DNA of 32,922 nt from Eubacteriaceae bacterium (GCA_012522805.1 JAAYJS010000030.1:1-32922); one strand, 5' to 3'. Shown: positions 19,680-28,152, counted from the first letter of the stretch. Notes: generated by a model not told the origin, from the sequence alone. Program-made: numbers and translations.

Positions 19680-19733
19680 TAAAATAGCGCTTTCTTGAAA
19701 GATATTGGACTGAAATCATTGACCGCTATTTTA
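19680..19733. repeat. Inverted repeat overlapping the autolysin promoter
   Basis: TAAAATAGCG (19680-19689) and CGCTATTTTA (19724-19733) are exact reverse complements separated by 34 nt. The right arm covers the last base of the -35 box and part of the spacer. It could be an operator with two half-sites or a remnant of an insertion. Confidence 0.5.
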
Positions 19734-19747
19734 GATTGTGTTATGAT
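19719..19747 (+). promoter_or_regulatory. Promoter of the autolysin gene
   Basis: TTGACC (19719-19724), 17-nt spacer, TATGAT (19742-19747). Predicted leader of ~105 nt. Both boxes match consensus at 5 of 6 positions. Confidence 0.75.
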
Positions 19748-19858
19748 TTATCGTAAGCAGGCTATGGTATCATCCTAATGACAATTTGACTAGGCAACAA
19801 GTTTGAGCAGCACAATCAAGAACCGAGCCTCTTGTTCTATGATATTAGAAAGGAGGAC

Positions 19859-22462
19859 ATGTTTATTAGTTTCAAAAAAATGAATAGGGTTATCCCCCTA
19901 TTACTAAGTGTTATCATCTTAGTATCGATGATCACTTTTGCGCCGCCGGCACAAGCCGCAGGCCCAAAGGTAGTCATTAACCCAGGACATTTAGTCGGCA
20001 GAGATCCCGGTGCAGTCAACAACAATACCGGTGTCCGAGAAGCGGACTTAAATGCAGAGGTTGCAGCAAAAGTTGTAAACAGATTAAAATCTGAAGGCTA
20101 CGATGTTTACTTAACGCAACCGGTTGCGGGGTGTTCTATTCCGGCACTTTGTACCACACAAGAATTGGTCAATGCATACAACAATGGAGTTGCATTAAAA
20201 ACGACCGGTCAAAAGGTGAATCAAGCGAATCCGGATTTATGCATCAGCATTCATTTCAACGCCGGTAGTTCTACTGCCAGCGGATACGAGTTTTACTGGA
20301 GCTCCTACCGACCGGCTTTGGACACAAAAGATGTTTACAGAGTGGACAATTTGTGGCCAGGTGGGGATTGGGGTTACCGCGACAAAACACCCTGTAGTGT
20401 TGCCGTTAAATCGAGAGAATTGGCCGGGATTTTAGAAAAAAATTATCAAGGTATCGGTATTCCCTTTCGAAGAACAGTAGAAAGAGACGATTATTTACCG
20501 GCACATGTTAATTCCCCCACCGTATTGATTGAAGGTGGTTTCGTTTCGAACGATTCCGAGTCGAGATTGCTCGCAAGTGATGCGTATCAAAACAAAATGG
20601 CGGATAGAACCGTTAAATCCATTAACGATTTCTTCGGCAGGGAAACGACAACCCAAGCAAAACCGACTGCTAAAGAACTGAAAGTTACGTCTGTATCCGA
20701 TACTTCCTTCAAAATTGAATTAAAGGGAGTCACAGAGACGTCGGTTTCAAAAATTGTTTTCCCGGTTTGGACATCAAAAAATGGGCAAGACGATTTGCGT
20801 TGGTATGAAGCAAAAAGAGATGGTGAGGGTCTTTATTCCTTCGTCGTCAACAATGCCAATCATAACAATGAAAGTGGCTTATATATTGTTCATGCCTATG
20901 CCCAGACATTCAGCGGTGAATTGGTACTCTTAAAATACACCGACTACACCTTGAAACCGCAGGAGAAACCGTCAGCAGAGGCGATTGAAATTACCAATCT
21001 AACTTCCGACGGCTTCAGAGCAACGGTTAAGGGCCTCAAAGGTAATGTAACGGGAGTTACACTGCCGACATGGAGCTCACACCAAGGCCAAGACGATTTA
21101 AAATGGTATACGGCAAAAAAAGATAACGACGGCAATTATTACACAGATGTAAAAATTGCGGATCATAAAGGCGACCGGGGTGTCTATCACGTACATGCAT
21201 ACGCCAACACACCGGATGGTAAATTAGTTGGTTTGTACAACAATTCGACTAAAGTACCGGAACCCGCAGTGGTTGAACCTGAAGGATCCTCAGATTTTTA
21301 TGCAGAAAATATTACTTCAAGTGGGTTTACCCTACAATTAACAGGGGTGCCTCGCGAAGTATCCGGAGTTTATCTACCGACGTGGAGCGATAATAACGGG
21401 CAGGACGATTTAGTTTGGTATTGGGCGAAACGGGTTTCCAATGGTGTTTATACTGCTAAGATCAGTACAGATAAACACAAAGGCGATACCGGACGTTACC
21501 ATGTACACGCTTACTACGTCAGCTCTAAAGGAAGAATTTCTTACCACAATAAGCTTGACGTATCGGTACCGGAACCGGAACTTGAAGAGCCACCGGTCAG
21601 TAACGAGCTATCCTTCTCCAATGCTTCCGGAAAAGGTTTTGATGTTAGATTGACCGATATTGACGGCAAAAAATATTCAAGAATCTATTTCCCAACATGG
21701 AGTGAAGACAAAGGACAGGACGATATTGTTTGGTACAACGGTAAAAAGGTGAACCAAAATGAGTACACCTTAACCGTGTCGACGTCTAACCATCTCAACA
21801 CTCAGGGCATTTATCATGTACATGCTTATGGGAAACTCACAAATGGTTCCCTTGAATACATTGCCGGTGCAACGGTAAAAGCCGGTGAACCCGGTGCTAC
21901 ACCTCCGGCAGAAGAGAATCAACCAAAACCCAAGGAAGTCTTTACAAAGAATACGACCATTTTAGGTCCGACTCAAACAAGTAAACAACGCTTTGTAGAA
22001 TTTTTCAACCAAAATGCAAGTTTCCCCAAACACTATGTGGACAGGGGTGTCAATTTGGAACAATTTGTACAAATGTACATGGAAGAATCTGCAGCAGAAG
22101 GCGTTCGAGGAGATTTGGCATTTGCACAAATGCTGCATGAAACCGGATATCTAAGATTCGGTGGAGATGTCAAAATTCAACAGTTTAACTTTGCAGGACT
22201 GGGTGCAACCGGTGGTGGCGTTCCCGGAGCCGACTTTAGGAAATACGGAGACGATGCCAACGGTATTCGGATGGGTATTCGAGCTCAAGTTCAGCATTTA
22301 AAGGGATACACAAGTACACCGGAGTTATCCAATCCTTGTGTAGACCCGAGGTATGGTGCCTGGTTAGCCGGTCGTGCCAACACTATCGGAGAATTAACAG
22401 GTACGTGGGCAACAGACCCACACTATGCGGATAAATTAGTGAACATAATGAATAAATTCTAG
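19859..22462 (+). CDS. Secreted autolysin: N-acetylmuramoyl-L-alanine amidase + four GBS-Bsp-like repeats + glucosaminidase
   Basis: 867 aa from ATG 19859. Signal peptide (n-region FKKMNR, hydrophobic ~20 residues, AQA-AG cleavage). An Amidase_3 zinc domain follows: zinc ligands in INPGH, Glu in READLNAEV, His in CISIHFNAG, catalytic Glu in LIEGGFVSN. Then four ~95-aa repeats (20672-21891) and a C-terminal glucosaminidase-type domain (FAQMLHETGYLRFGG, NFAGLGATGGG, GIRAQVQHLKGY). It would cut both the stem-peptide link and the glycan strand. The start was chosen at ATG 19859 because AAAGGAGG (19849-19856) lies just before it, though the 2-nt gap is unusually short; TTG 19832 lacks a site and ATG 19880 is the alternative. 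It sits as a single gene with its own promoter and terminator inside the glycan cluster. Confidence 0.93.
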   Translation: MFISFKKMNRVIPLLLSVIILVSMITFAPPAQAAGPKVVINPGHLVGRDPGAVNNNTGVREADLNAEVAAKVVNRLKSEGYDVYLTQPVAGCSIPALCTTQELVNAYNNGVALKTTGQKVNQANPDLCISIHFNAGSSTASGYEFYWSSYRPALDTKDVYRVDNLWPGGDWGYRDKTPCSVAVKSRELAGILEKNYQGIGIPFRRTVERDDYLPAHVNSPTVLIEGGFVSNDSESRLLASDAYQNKMADRTVKSINDFFGRETTTQAKPTAKELKVTSVSDTSFKIELKGVTETSVSKIVFPVWTSKNGQDDLRWYEAKRDGEGLYSFVVNNANHNNESGLYIVHAYAQTFSGELVLLKYTDYTLKPQEKPSAEAIEITNLTSDGFRATVKGLKGNVTGVTLPTWSSHQGQDDLKWYTAKKDNDGNYYTDVKIADHKGDRGVYHVHAYANTPDGKLVGLYNNSTKVPEPAVVEPEGSSDFYAENITSSGFTLQLTGVPREVSGVYLPTWSDNNGQDDLVWYWAKRVSNGVYTAKISTDKHKGDTGRYHVHAYYVSSKGRISYHNKLDVSVPEPELEEPPVSNELSFSNASGKGFDVRLTDIDGKKYSRIYFPTWSEDKGQDDIVWYNGKKVNQNEYTLTVSTSNHLNTQGIYHVHAYGKLTNGSLEYIAGATVKAGEPGATPPAEENQPKPKEVFTKNTTILGPTQTSKQRFVEFFNQNASFPKHYVDRGVNLEQFVQMYMEESAAEGVRGDLAFAQMLHETGYLRFGGDVKIQQFNFAGLGATGGGVPGADFRKYGDDANGIRMGIRAQVQHLKGYTSTPELSNPCVDPRYGAWLAGRANTIGELTGTWATDPHYADKLVNIMNKF
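20672..21891 (+). repeat. Four tandem GBS-Bsp-like repeats inside the autolysin
   Basis: Units begin near 20672, 20977, 21290 and 21602, each about 290 bp coding plus a short Pro/Glu linker. Shared core: PTWS-x3-GQDD-[LI]-x-WY-x-AKK, then H-x3-(G/S)-x-YHVHAY. Unit 1 is the most divergent (PVWTS, LYIVHAY). The repeats are diverged at protein and DNA level, so they are an old expansion. The family is thought to mediate wall or surface binding. Confidence 0.85.
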
Positions 22463-22475
22463 GTTAGAAGAGTTT

Positions 22476-22506
22476 AGGACCGAGGTTTTCCTCGGTCCTT
22501 TGTTTA
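22476..22506 (+). terminator. Intrinsic terminator of the autolysin gene
   Basis: AGGACCGAGG (22476-22485), loop TTTT, CCTCGGTCCT (22490-22499), then TTGTTTA. A perfect 10-bp GC-rich stem 14 nt after the stop codon. Confidence 0.92.
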
Positions 22507-22545
22507 TTTATAAGCGCTTCTAACCCTTTAACCTTTCCTAAAAAT

Positions 22546-22574
22546 TTGCAGTAATCCTGTAAATAGGCTACAAT
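22546..22574 (+). promoter_or_regulatory. Promoter of the second glycosyltransferase operon
   Basis: TTGCAG (22546-22551), 17-nt spacer, TACAAT (22569-22574), giving a ~100-nt leader before the ATG at 22682. It follows directly after the autolysin terminator. Confidence 0.65.
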
Positions 22575-22681
22575 ATAGCAATTGTAGTGGTGAATTATTT
22601 GCGAAGCAGCGATACTGATGGGCAAAACGAGCACTTGCCTTTCGCCACAATACAACCATCTGAGACCCTAAAGGAAAAAAG

Positions 22682-23671
22682 ATGAATCAAGCAAGAAAAA
22701 CTATCCAAACTTCAGTCATCATCCCCAATTACAATGGCATGGCCTATATCGACAATTGTATCAAGAGTTTGTTACCGTTAAGGGAAGATCAGGAAATTAT
22801 CGTTATAGACGACGGCTCTTCCGACAACAGCAAGGCTTATTTGAAAGATTTAAAAGAAAAAGGCCTGATACGTTTTTATGAAAATCAAGAGAACAAAGGC
22901 TTTGCCTATTCCGTGAATCGAGGCATTACAGAAGCTCAAGGACAGTTTGTTTTGCTCCTCAACAACGATGTGGTAGTTGAAAAAGGTTTTGTTGCGAACT
23001 TAACCTCAGCAATACAATCAAAAGCAAACGCTTTTTCCGTTTCTTCAAAAATGGTACGCTTCTACGAGCGAACCTTACTGGACGATATTGGAGATAACTA
23101 CACCATATTGGGTTGGGCTTATAAAAGAGGGGACGGCAAGCCCTTGGCCGATGGAGCACGATCTTCTAAAATATTCAGCACCTGTGCAGGTGCCGGTATT
23201 TATCGCAAATCTGTTATAGAAAAAATCGGTGGATTTGACGAAAGCTTTTTTGCTTATTTAGAAGATGTGGATTTGTCCTATCGGGGCAAATTGTATGGCT
23301 ATACCAACTATTACACGCCAAAAGCGGTTTGTTACCATATCGGCTCTGCAACGACTGCAGACGGTAAAAAGTACTCACCTTTTAAGGTGTCTCTTTCAGC
23401 TCGCAACAATGTGTATTTGGCTTATAAAAATATGCCAACCCTCCAACTCATTTTAAATGCGCCCTTTTTATTGCTGGGGCATATGATTAAAGGAGTCTAT
23501 TTTCAAATAATAGGTTTTGGTTCGGATTATCGCAGCGGTTTGTGGGAAGGTTTGACAACGATGGGTTGCAGATCAAAAACACCTACAAGTTTTAAAAAAA
23601 TACCGATTTATTTAAAAATTCAGATAGAATTATTGGTGAATATGTTTAAATATATAAAAGAAAAATGGTAA
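22682..23671 (+). CDS. GT2 glycosyltransferase (WbbL/rhamnosyltransferase-like)
   Basis: 329 aa, probably cytoplasmic-face. GT-A motifs: SVIIPNYNG (11-19), VIDDGSSDNS (~42-51), LLNNDVVVEKG (the DXD equivalent, ~92-102), CAGAGIYRK, and the acceptor/catalytic LEDVDLSYRGK near 195. The C-terminal ~90 residues have a moderately hydrophobic segment (LILNAPFLLLGHMIKGVYF) that may attach to the membrane. SD AAAGGA before ATG. First gene of an operon running to 28130. Donor sugar is not readable; dTDP-rhamnose is plausible. Confidence 0.88.
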   Translation: MNQARKTIQTSVIIPNYNGMAYIDNCIKSLLPLREDQEIIVIDDGSSDNSKAYLKDLKEKGLIRFYENQENKGFAYSVNRGITEAQGQFVLLLNNDVVVEKGFVANLTSAIQSKANAFSVSSKMVRFYERTLLDDIGDNYTILGWAYKRGDGKPLADGARSSKIFSTCAGAGIYRKSVIEKIGGFDESFFAYLEDVDLSYRGKLYGYTNYYTPKAVCYHIGSATTADGKKYSPFKVSLSARNNVYLAYKNMPTLQLILNAPFLLLGHMIKGVYFQIIGFGSDYRSGLWEGLTTMGCRSKTPTSFKKIPIYLKIQIELLVNMFKYIKEKW

Positions 23672-23674
23672 ATC

Positions 23675-24547
23675 ATGGACTTATCTATTATTATTGTCAA
23701 TTATAAAACACTTGAATTGACCGATCAGTGTGTGCGCTCTATCAAAGAAGCCAATATGAGCGACTTAAGCTATGAAATTATCTTAGTTGATAACGCCTCC
23801 CTAGACGGTAGTCTGGAAGCTTTAAAAGAAGCACATCCCGATTGTATCTTTATCGAAAACAAAGAAAATCTCGGATTTTCCAAGGCGAATAACCAAGGTT
23901 TGAGGATTGCTAAGGGTCGATATCTCCTTCTACTCAATTCCGACACCATTGTAGAAACACTGACTTTAAAACAATGTGTTGCATTTTTAGAACATCACAG
24001 CGGTGTGGATGTTTTAGGTTGCAAGGTGGTATTGGAAGATGGATCCTTAGATCCTGCATGCAAACGCAGCTTTCCCACACCGGCAAATAGTTTGTACCAT
24101 TTTTTGGGTCTCGGAAAGCGTTTTCCCAAAAGTCGACGTTTTGGAGAATATAACTTAACCTATGTAGATGAAGACAGCATTTTTTCTGTCGATTGTATCA
24201 TGGGTGCTTTTATGATGATGCGCAGAGAAATTTTAAATACAGTTGGCTATTTGGATGAGGACTACTTCATGTACGGAGAAGATATCGATTGGTGTTATAG
24301 AATGAAACAAGCAGGACATCAAATCATTTATTATCCAAAAGTCAAAGTATTTCATTATAAAAAAGCTTCCGGCATCGGAAAAAGAAACCCTAAGGTCATT
24401 TCCGCGTTTTATGATTCAATGGGCATTTTTTTTAAAAAGCACTATCACAACCAATATTCACCGCTTTTGACTGCATTGGTTTTGAGTGGCACAAAGGTTT
24501 TAAAAGGTATTGCATTGATAAAAAACAAAGGAAAAAATGAACGATGA
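23675..24547 (+). CDS. GT2 glycosyltransferase (WbbL-type, putative rhamnosyltransferase)
   Basis: 290 aa with SIIIVNYKT (4-12), LVDNASLDGS (~37-46), LLLLNSDTIVE (~88-98), CIMGAFMMMRRE (~173-184) and GEDIDWCYRMK (~203-213) followed by VFHYKKASG; this arrangement is typical of WbbL-like rhamnosyltransferases. Starts 3 nt after the previous stop with a poor SD, so likely coupled; its TGA overlaps the ATG of the next gene (ATGA). Acts on a lipid-linked acceptor by context. Confidence 0.88.
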   Translation: MDLSIIIVNYKTLELTDQCVRSIKEANMSDLSYEIILVDNASLDGSLEALKEAHPDCIFIENKENLGFSKANNQGLRIAKGRYLLLLNSDTIVETLTLKQCVAFLEHHSGVDVLGCKVVLEDGSLDPACKRSFPTPANSLYHFLGLGKRFPKSRRFGEYNLTYVDEDSIFSVDCIMGAFMMMRREILNTVGYLDEDYFMYGEDIDWCYRMKQAGHQIIYYPKVKVFHYKKASGIGKRNPKVISAFYDSMGIFFKKHYHNQYSPLLTALVLSGTKVLKGIALIKNKGKNER

Positions 24548-25941
24548 TTAAAAGCAATCAAAAATATTTTAATTTTTTGCAATTTGTATTGGATATGCTG
24601 TCCGTCAGTTTGGCATTGTTATTTGCCTGGTATATACGTTTTGTATCTCCATTTTTCCCGGATTGGGTGCGTTCCTTAGATTTTGTTGCCTACATCAATT
24701 TAGTCATTGTCTTGATACCGGTCTATGCGCTGATTTATTATGCCTTTGATCTCTACAAACCCTTTAGAAAAACACCTTTTTTCAGAGAAGCAGAGAAAAT
24801 GTTGCTAGCAAATTCCTTGGGATTGCTCATTATGGTAGCTTACCTATATGGTACAAAAAGCATCCATTTTTCTCGAATCATGCTGGGATTTTTCTATATT
24901 TTCAGCAATATCTTCATGATGTTGGAACGCTACATCATTCGCCAAACCTTAAGGCGCTTTAGAGCGAAGGGATACAACTTAAAACACATCGTCATCATCG
25001 GTGCCGGGCAAACAGGCATCACCTTTGCCAATAAAATAAAAAGCGATCCCCGTTTAGGTTATAATATCGTGGGCTTTGTAGATGATTACGTTGATTGCGA
25101 TACCGTAGAAAATATACCCGTATTGGGGAAGACCAAAGACGTCGAGGCGATACTGGAAGATCAACGCTTGGACGAAGTAGTTATTGCGTTATCCACCAAT
25201 AGCCATCAAAAAATCAATAAGCTGATTGATGTTTGTGAATACCAAGGCGTTAAAACCCAAGTCGTACCGGATTATTTTCACTTGATACAAGGTTCCAAAC
25301 CGGCATTTGACGAATTAGACGGCATACCTTTAATTTATACACGGTACATCCCCCTAGATGAGCCCATCAACAGAGGGTTGAAACGACTTCTAGATATGTT
25401 GTTTTCGTTGGTGGTCATTATTTTGCTCTCTCCATTTTTGTTGATCGTGGCACTCTTGGTCAAACTGACCTCTCCGGGGCCAATTATTTATAAACAAGTA
25501 CGAGTAGGAATGAATCGCAAGGAATTTAAAATTTATAAATTTCGATCCATGCGCAACGACATTCCGGAAGTAGGAGAGACGGAATGGACCGTAGAGGATG
25601 ATCCCAGACGGACAGTCTTCGGGACATTTATTCGAAAAACCAGCATCGATGAATTGCCACAGTTTTTCAACGTCTTGAAAGGAGACATGAGTGTCGTCGG
25701 TCCCAGACCGGAGCGGCCTTATTATGTCAACCAGTTTAAGGACGAAGTCCCTAAGTACATGATTAAGCACCACGTGCGTCCGGGTATAACCGGTTGGGCA
25801 CAAGTCAACGGTTGGCGAGGGGATACCTCTATTGTTGAACGTATTAATTGCGACATCGAATATATTGAAAAATGGACCCTGTGGTGGGATATTAAGATCT
25901 TTTTCATGACCTTTGCCGCTGTATTCAAAAACGCTTATTAA
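24544..25941 (+). CDS. Undecaprenyl-phosphate sugar phosphotransferase (WbaP/WcaJ type)
   Basis: Initiates glycan synthesis by moving a hexose-1-phosphate from a nucleotide sugar to undecaprenyl phosphate. 465 aa: four N-terminal membrane segments (~10-125), a Rossmann-like CoA-binding domain (HIVIIGAGQTG, 148-158, to ~240), then a reentrant/transmembrane helix (~281-307) and the phosphoglycosyltransferase core with KFRSMRND (332-339), catalytic Asp369-Glu370 (TSIDELPQ) and GDMSVVGPRPERP (380-392), GITGWAQVNG. ATGA overlap with the upstream gene. The expected sugar is glucose or galactose; the sequence does not decide. Confidence 0.94.
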   Translation: MIKSNQKYFNFLQFVLDMLSVSLALLFAWYIRFVSPFFPDWVRSLDFVAYINLVIVLIPVYALIYYAFDLYKPFRKTPFFREAEKMLLANSLGLLIMVAYLYGTKSIHFSRIMLGFFYIFSNIFMMLERYIIRQTLRRFRAKGYNLKHIVIIGAGQTGITFANKIKSDPRLGYNIVGFVDDYVDCDTVENIPVLGKTKDVEAILEDQRLDEVVIALSTNSHQKINKLIDVCEYQGVKTQVVPDYFHLIQGSKPAFDELDGIPLIYTRYIPLDEPINRGLKRLLDMLFSLVVIILLSPFLLIVALLVKLTSPGPIIYKQVRVGMNRKEFKIYKFRSMRNDIPEVGETEWTVEDDPRRTVFGTFIRKTSIDELPQFFNVLKGDMSVVGPRPERPYYVNQFKDEVPKYMIKHHVRPGITGWAQVNGWRGDTSIVERINCDIEYIEKWTLWWDIKIFFMTFAAVFKNAY

Positions 25942-25949
25942 GGTAAAAT

Positions 25950-26306
25950 ATGACAACTGTAATTTCAATTTTCGTTTATTTGTTATGTAGTGTGGGTGGT
26001 TTGACTTTGGTAAAAGTTGGACAAGACCACAATCAGGCCGCACTACATTCCCAATATTTTCAACTGTCCCTGTCCTACGTTACTTTGTTGGGACTGGTCA
26101 TGTATGTTTTTAGTTTTTTGATGTGGATCGTCATCGTGCAAAAATACAATTTAAGTTATATCCAACCCATTACGACGGGGTTGTCCTATATCTTTATCAT
26201 CGCCATGTCTATTTTCGTTTTAAAAGAGACCATCATCAGAACACAATGGATCGGCATTGTGTTCATATTGATCGGCGTTCTGCTTATGAATATCAAACCC
26301 AGCTAG
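25950..26306 (+). CDS. SMR/EamA-like four-helix small membrane protein (candidate Und-P-sugar flippase)
   Basis: 118 aa with four predicted membrane helices (~4-20, 38-62, 66-88, 93-114). The sequence QPITTGLSYIFIIAMSIFVLKE followed by a fourth helix (QWIGIVFILIGVLLM) is characteristic of EmrE/ArnE-like proteins. The gene immediately precedes a polyprenyl-phosphate-sugar-synthase-like gene, so flipping of an undecaprenyl-phosphate-linked sugar is more likely than drug efflux. I cannot see a clear Glu14-equivalent of the drug pumps in helix 1. SD is AAGGTAAA. Role is inference. Confidence 0.75.
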   Translation: MTTVISIFVYLLCSVGGLTLVKVGQDHNQAALHSQYFQLSLSYVTLLGLVMYVFSFLMWIVIVQKYNLSYIQPITTGLSYIFIIAMSIFVLKETIIRTQWIGIVFILIGVLLMNIKPS

Positions 26307-26313
26307 AAGGTGA
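26305..26313 (+). promoter_or_regulatory. Ribosome site that sets the start of the DPM1-like gene
   Basis: AGAAGGTGA ends 5 nt before ATG 26319. It overlaps the in-frame GTG at 26310, which would otherwise extend the frame by three codons but has no site of its own. Confidence 0.7.
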
Positions 26314-26318
26314 CTTAT

Positions 26319-27044
26319 ATGCGTGTACTCATGATTATACCGGCTTACAACGAAGCCATGAATATAGAAAAAGTGATTGATGATATCCATAATAACTTTA
26401 AAGAAGCGGATATCTTAATCATCAACGATTGCTCTCAGGATAATACCCTGGAGGTGATTCAAAAAATTGACGGCATCGACTACGTCAACCTCCCGGTTAA
26501 CTTGGGGTACTCTTTTGCAGTACAGACCGGATTCAAATATGCGGTCGAACAAAACTACGATTATCTCATCCAATTTGACGGAGACGGCCAACATTTGGCT
26601 TCTGAAGCAAAAAGAATGTACGATTATGCCTTAGAAAAAGATTGTGATGTGCTGATCGGTTCGCGGTTCTTGGAAGCGACGGATTATCAACACTCTTTCT
26701 TTAGAAAAATCGGCACCGGTCTGTTTCAGAAAATCATCAGGATGCTGACGGGTAAAAAGATATCCGACCCGACATCGGGACTACAGGTGTTGAATCGAAA
26801 GGTTTTTACACCTTTATCCAAAATCAACAATTATCCTGAATTTCCCGATGCCAATTTGTTGATCCAATATATTTTTCAAGGTTACCAAATCGAAGAAGTG
26901 GGCGTTCAAATGAAAAGCAGAGAATTTGGCGAAAGCATGCACAGTGGCATTTTAAAACCTGCCAAGTATATGATTAAAATGTTTTATTATATATTAGTGG
27001 TTTTTGCCAACCACCTCACCGGTAGAAGGGGGCAGAAATCGTGA
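26319..27044 (+). CDS. DPM1-like GT2, putative undecaprenyl-phosphate-sugar synthase
   Basis: 241 aa. Begins RVLMIIPAYNEAMNIEKVI with LIINDCSQDNT, the QFDGDGQH metal motif (~86-93), GSRF and SDPTSGLQVLNR, the pattern of dolichol/polyprenyl-phosphate mannosyl- or glucosyltransferases (also GtrB-like). No C-terminal membrane anchor is apparent, unlike GtrB/CsbB. It would transfer a nucleotide-activated sugar to undecaprenyl phosphate on the cytoplasmic face. Flanked by the SMR-like gene and a DUF2304 gene, whose start overlaps its TGA (GTGA). Confidence 0.85.
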   Translation: MRVLMIIPAYNEAMNIEKVIDDIHNNFKEADILIINDCSQDNTLEVIQKIDGIDYVNLPVNLGYSFAVQTGFKYAVEQNYDYLIQFDGDGQHLASEAKRMYDYALEKDCDVLIGSRFLEATDYQHSFFRKIGTGLFQKIIRMLTGKKISDPTSGLQVLNRKVFTPLSKINNYPEFPDANLLIQYIFQGYQIEEVGVQMKSREFGESMHSGILKPAKYMIKMFYYILVVFANHLTGRRGQKS

Positions 27045-27382
27045 TCACCCAAATATTTTTTATACTCCTTGCTGTTGCCCTCATTGCTTATATCTACGCA
27101 GGTGTTCGGAAAAATCAATTATCCCAAGATGAGAGCATTTTTTGGATGTTGGGTTGCTTGGTGGTTTTGCTCTTGGGCATCTGGCCAAATATCATCGTGT
27201 TTTTAGCAAAACTCATCGGGATTGATTATCCTCCGTCTCTTTTGTTTTTAATGGTATCGATCTTTATTATTTTCTTAGCTTACCGCAATAGTCGGCATAT
27301 CTCCATCTTGAACGAAAAAAATAAAGAATTGATTCAAATTGTCGCTTTGATGGAGAAGAGAATTAGAGAGTTGGAAAAGTAG
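27041..27382 (+). CDS. DUF2304 family small membrane protein
   Basis: 113 aa: three membrane helices (~2-19, 33-54, 63-81) with the family-typical LSQDESIFWMLGCLVVLLLGIWPNII region, then a cytoplasmic amphipathic/coiled-coil tail (NEKNKELIQIVALMEKRIREL). Biochemical function unknown; DUF2304 genes usually sit next to a DPM1-like glycosyltransferase, as here, and may anchor the soluble synthase to the membrane (inference). GTG start overlapping the upstream TGA; an AAGGGGG-type ribosome site lies upstream. Confidence 0.85.
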   Translation: MITQIFFILLAVALIAYIYAGVRKNQLSQDESIFWMLGCLVVLLLGIWPNIIVFLAKLIGIDYPPSLLFLMVSIFIIFLAYRNSRHISILNEKNKELIQIVALMEKRIRELEK

Positions 27383-27383
27383 A

Positions 27384-28130
27384 ATGTCTAAAGTATCGAT
27401 CATTATGCCAGCATATAATGAAGAAAAACATATAGCTGAATCTATTGAATCTGTTTTGAAGCAAATTTACCAAAACTGGGAATTAATTGTTATCAACGAC
27501 GGCTCTCAAGATCGTACCCGTGACATTGTGGCACAATACGCATCCGAGGATGAGCGCATTATTCTGATTGATAACGAAAAAAATATGGGGATTGTGTGCG
27601 CTAGAAATAACGGTATCAACCGGATGACCGGACGATATCTGGCTTTTTTAGATTCTGATGATTGCTGGTATCCTCACAAGTTGGAAAGACAAATTGAGGT
27701 TTTAAAAGAAACGGGTTATCCCTTTGTCTTTTCCTCCTACGATAAAATGGATGAAAACGGCAATCCATTAAAAAAGAAAGTTTGTGTCAAAGGCAAATAT
27801 ACCTATCAGAAAATGCTGAAAGCAAATTTTGTTGGAACTTTAACTGCGATCTACGATACACATCAAGTAGCACGCAGACTCTTTGTGCAAGACTTTTTAA
27901 TGGAAGATTACAAACAGTGGTTGAATATCTTAAAAGAAATTGATTTTTTATATGCCATAGAAGAACCCCTTGCGAGGTATCGTGTTCGAGAGAGTTCGCT
28001 TTCCAGCAATAAATGGAAGGTGGTTAAAGCGGATTACGATATTTACCGTAGAGGTGAAAACTTATCGGTAGCCCAATCTCTTTATTATACTTTGTCCCAT
28101 ATTTGGATTAAAGTGTTCAAGAATTCCTAA
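27384..28130 (+). CDS. GT2 family glycosyltransferase
   Basis: 248 aa with a standard N-terminal GT-A domain: VSIIMPAYNEEKHI (3-16), VINDGSQDRT, ARNNGINR, FLDSDDCW (~93-100), and a C-terminal LARYRVRESSLS typical of teichoic/capsule GT2 enzymes. The middle is short, so it is compact. Starts 1 nt after the DUF2304 stop with a poor SD. Last gene of the operon before the bidirectional terminator. Donor and acceptor unknown. Confidence 0.88.
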   Translation: MSKVSIIMPAYNEEKHIAESIESVLKQIYQNWELIVINDGSQDRTRDIVAQYASEDERIILIDNEKNMGIVCARNNGINRMTGRYLAFLDSDDCWYPHKLERQIEVLKETGYPFVFSSYDKMDENGNPLKKKVCVKGKYTYQKMLKANFVGTLTAIYDTHQVARRLFVQDFLMEDYKQWLNILKEIDFLYAIEEPLARYRVRESSLSSNKWKVVKADYDIYRRGENLSVAQSLYYTLSHIWIKVFKNS

Positions 28131-28152
28131 CATAAACAATTGACTATAAAAT

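Larger units (their letters stand above)
19514..19858. other. 345-bp gap before the autolysin gene
   Basis: No gene of convincing quality. It holds a 24-codon frame (19526-19600) that continues in frame past its stop as another short open stretch to about 19646, possibly a decayed reading frame; a 10-bp inverted repeat (19680-19689 / 19724-19733); and a good promoter at 19719-19747. No clear intrinsic terminator for the upstream glycosyltransferase genes was found. Confidence 0.6.

Noticed and set aside
20672-21891. Repeat array considered as CRISPR or tandem DNA repeat
   Set aside because: The periodicity (~305 bp) is protein-domain level within one open reading frame; the DNA copies are diverged and there are no spacers.
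25390-26043. A 217-codon open frame on the - strand opposite the WbaP gene
   Set aside because: It lies antisense to strongly conserved WbaP catalytic coding sequence, its product has no recognisable domain, and it has no ribosome site or operon context.
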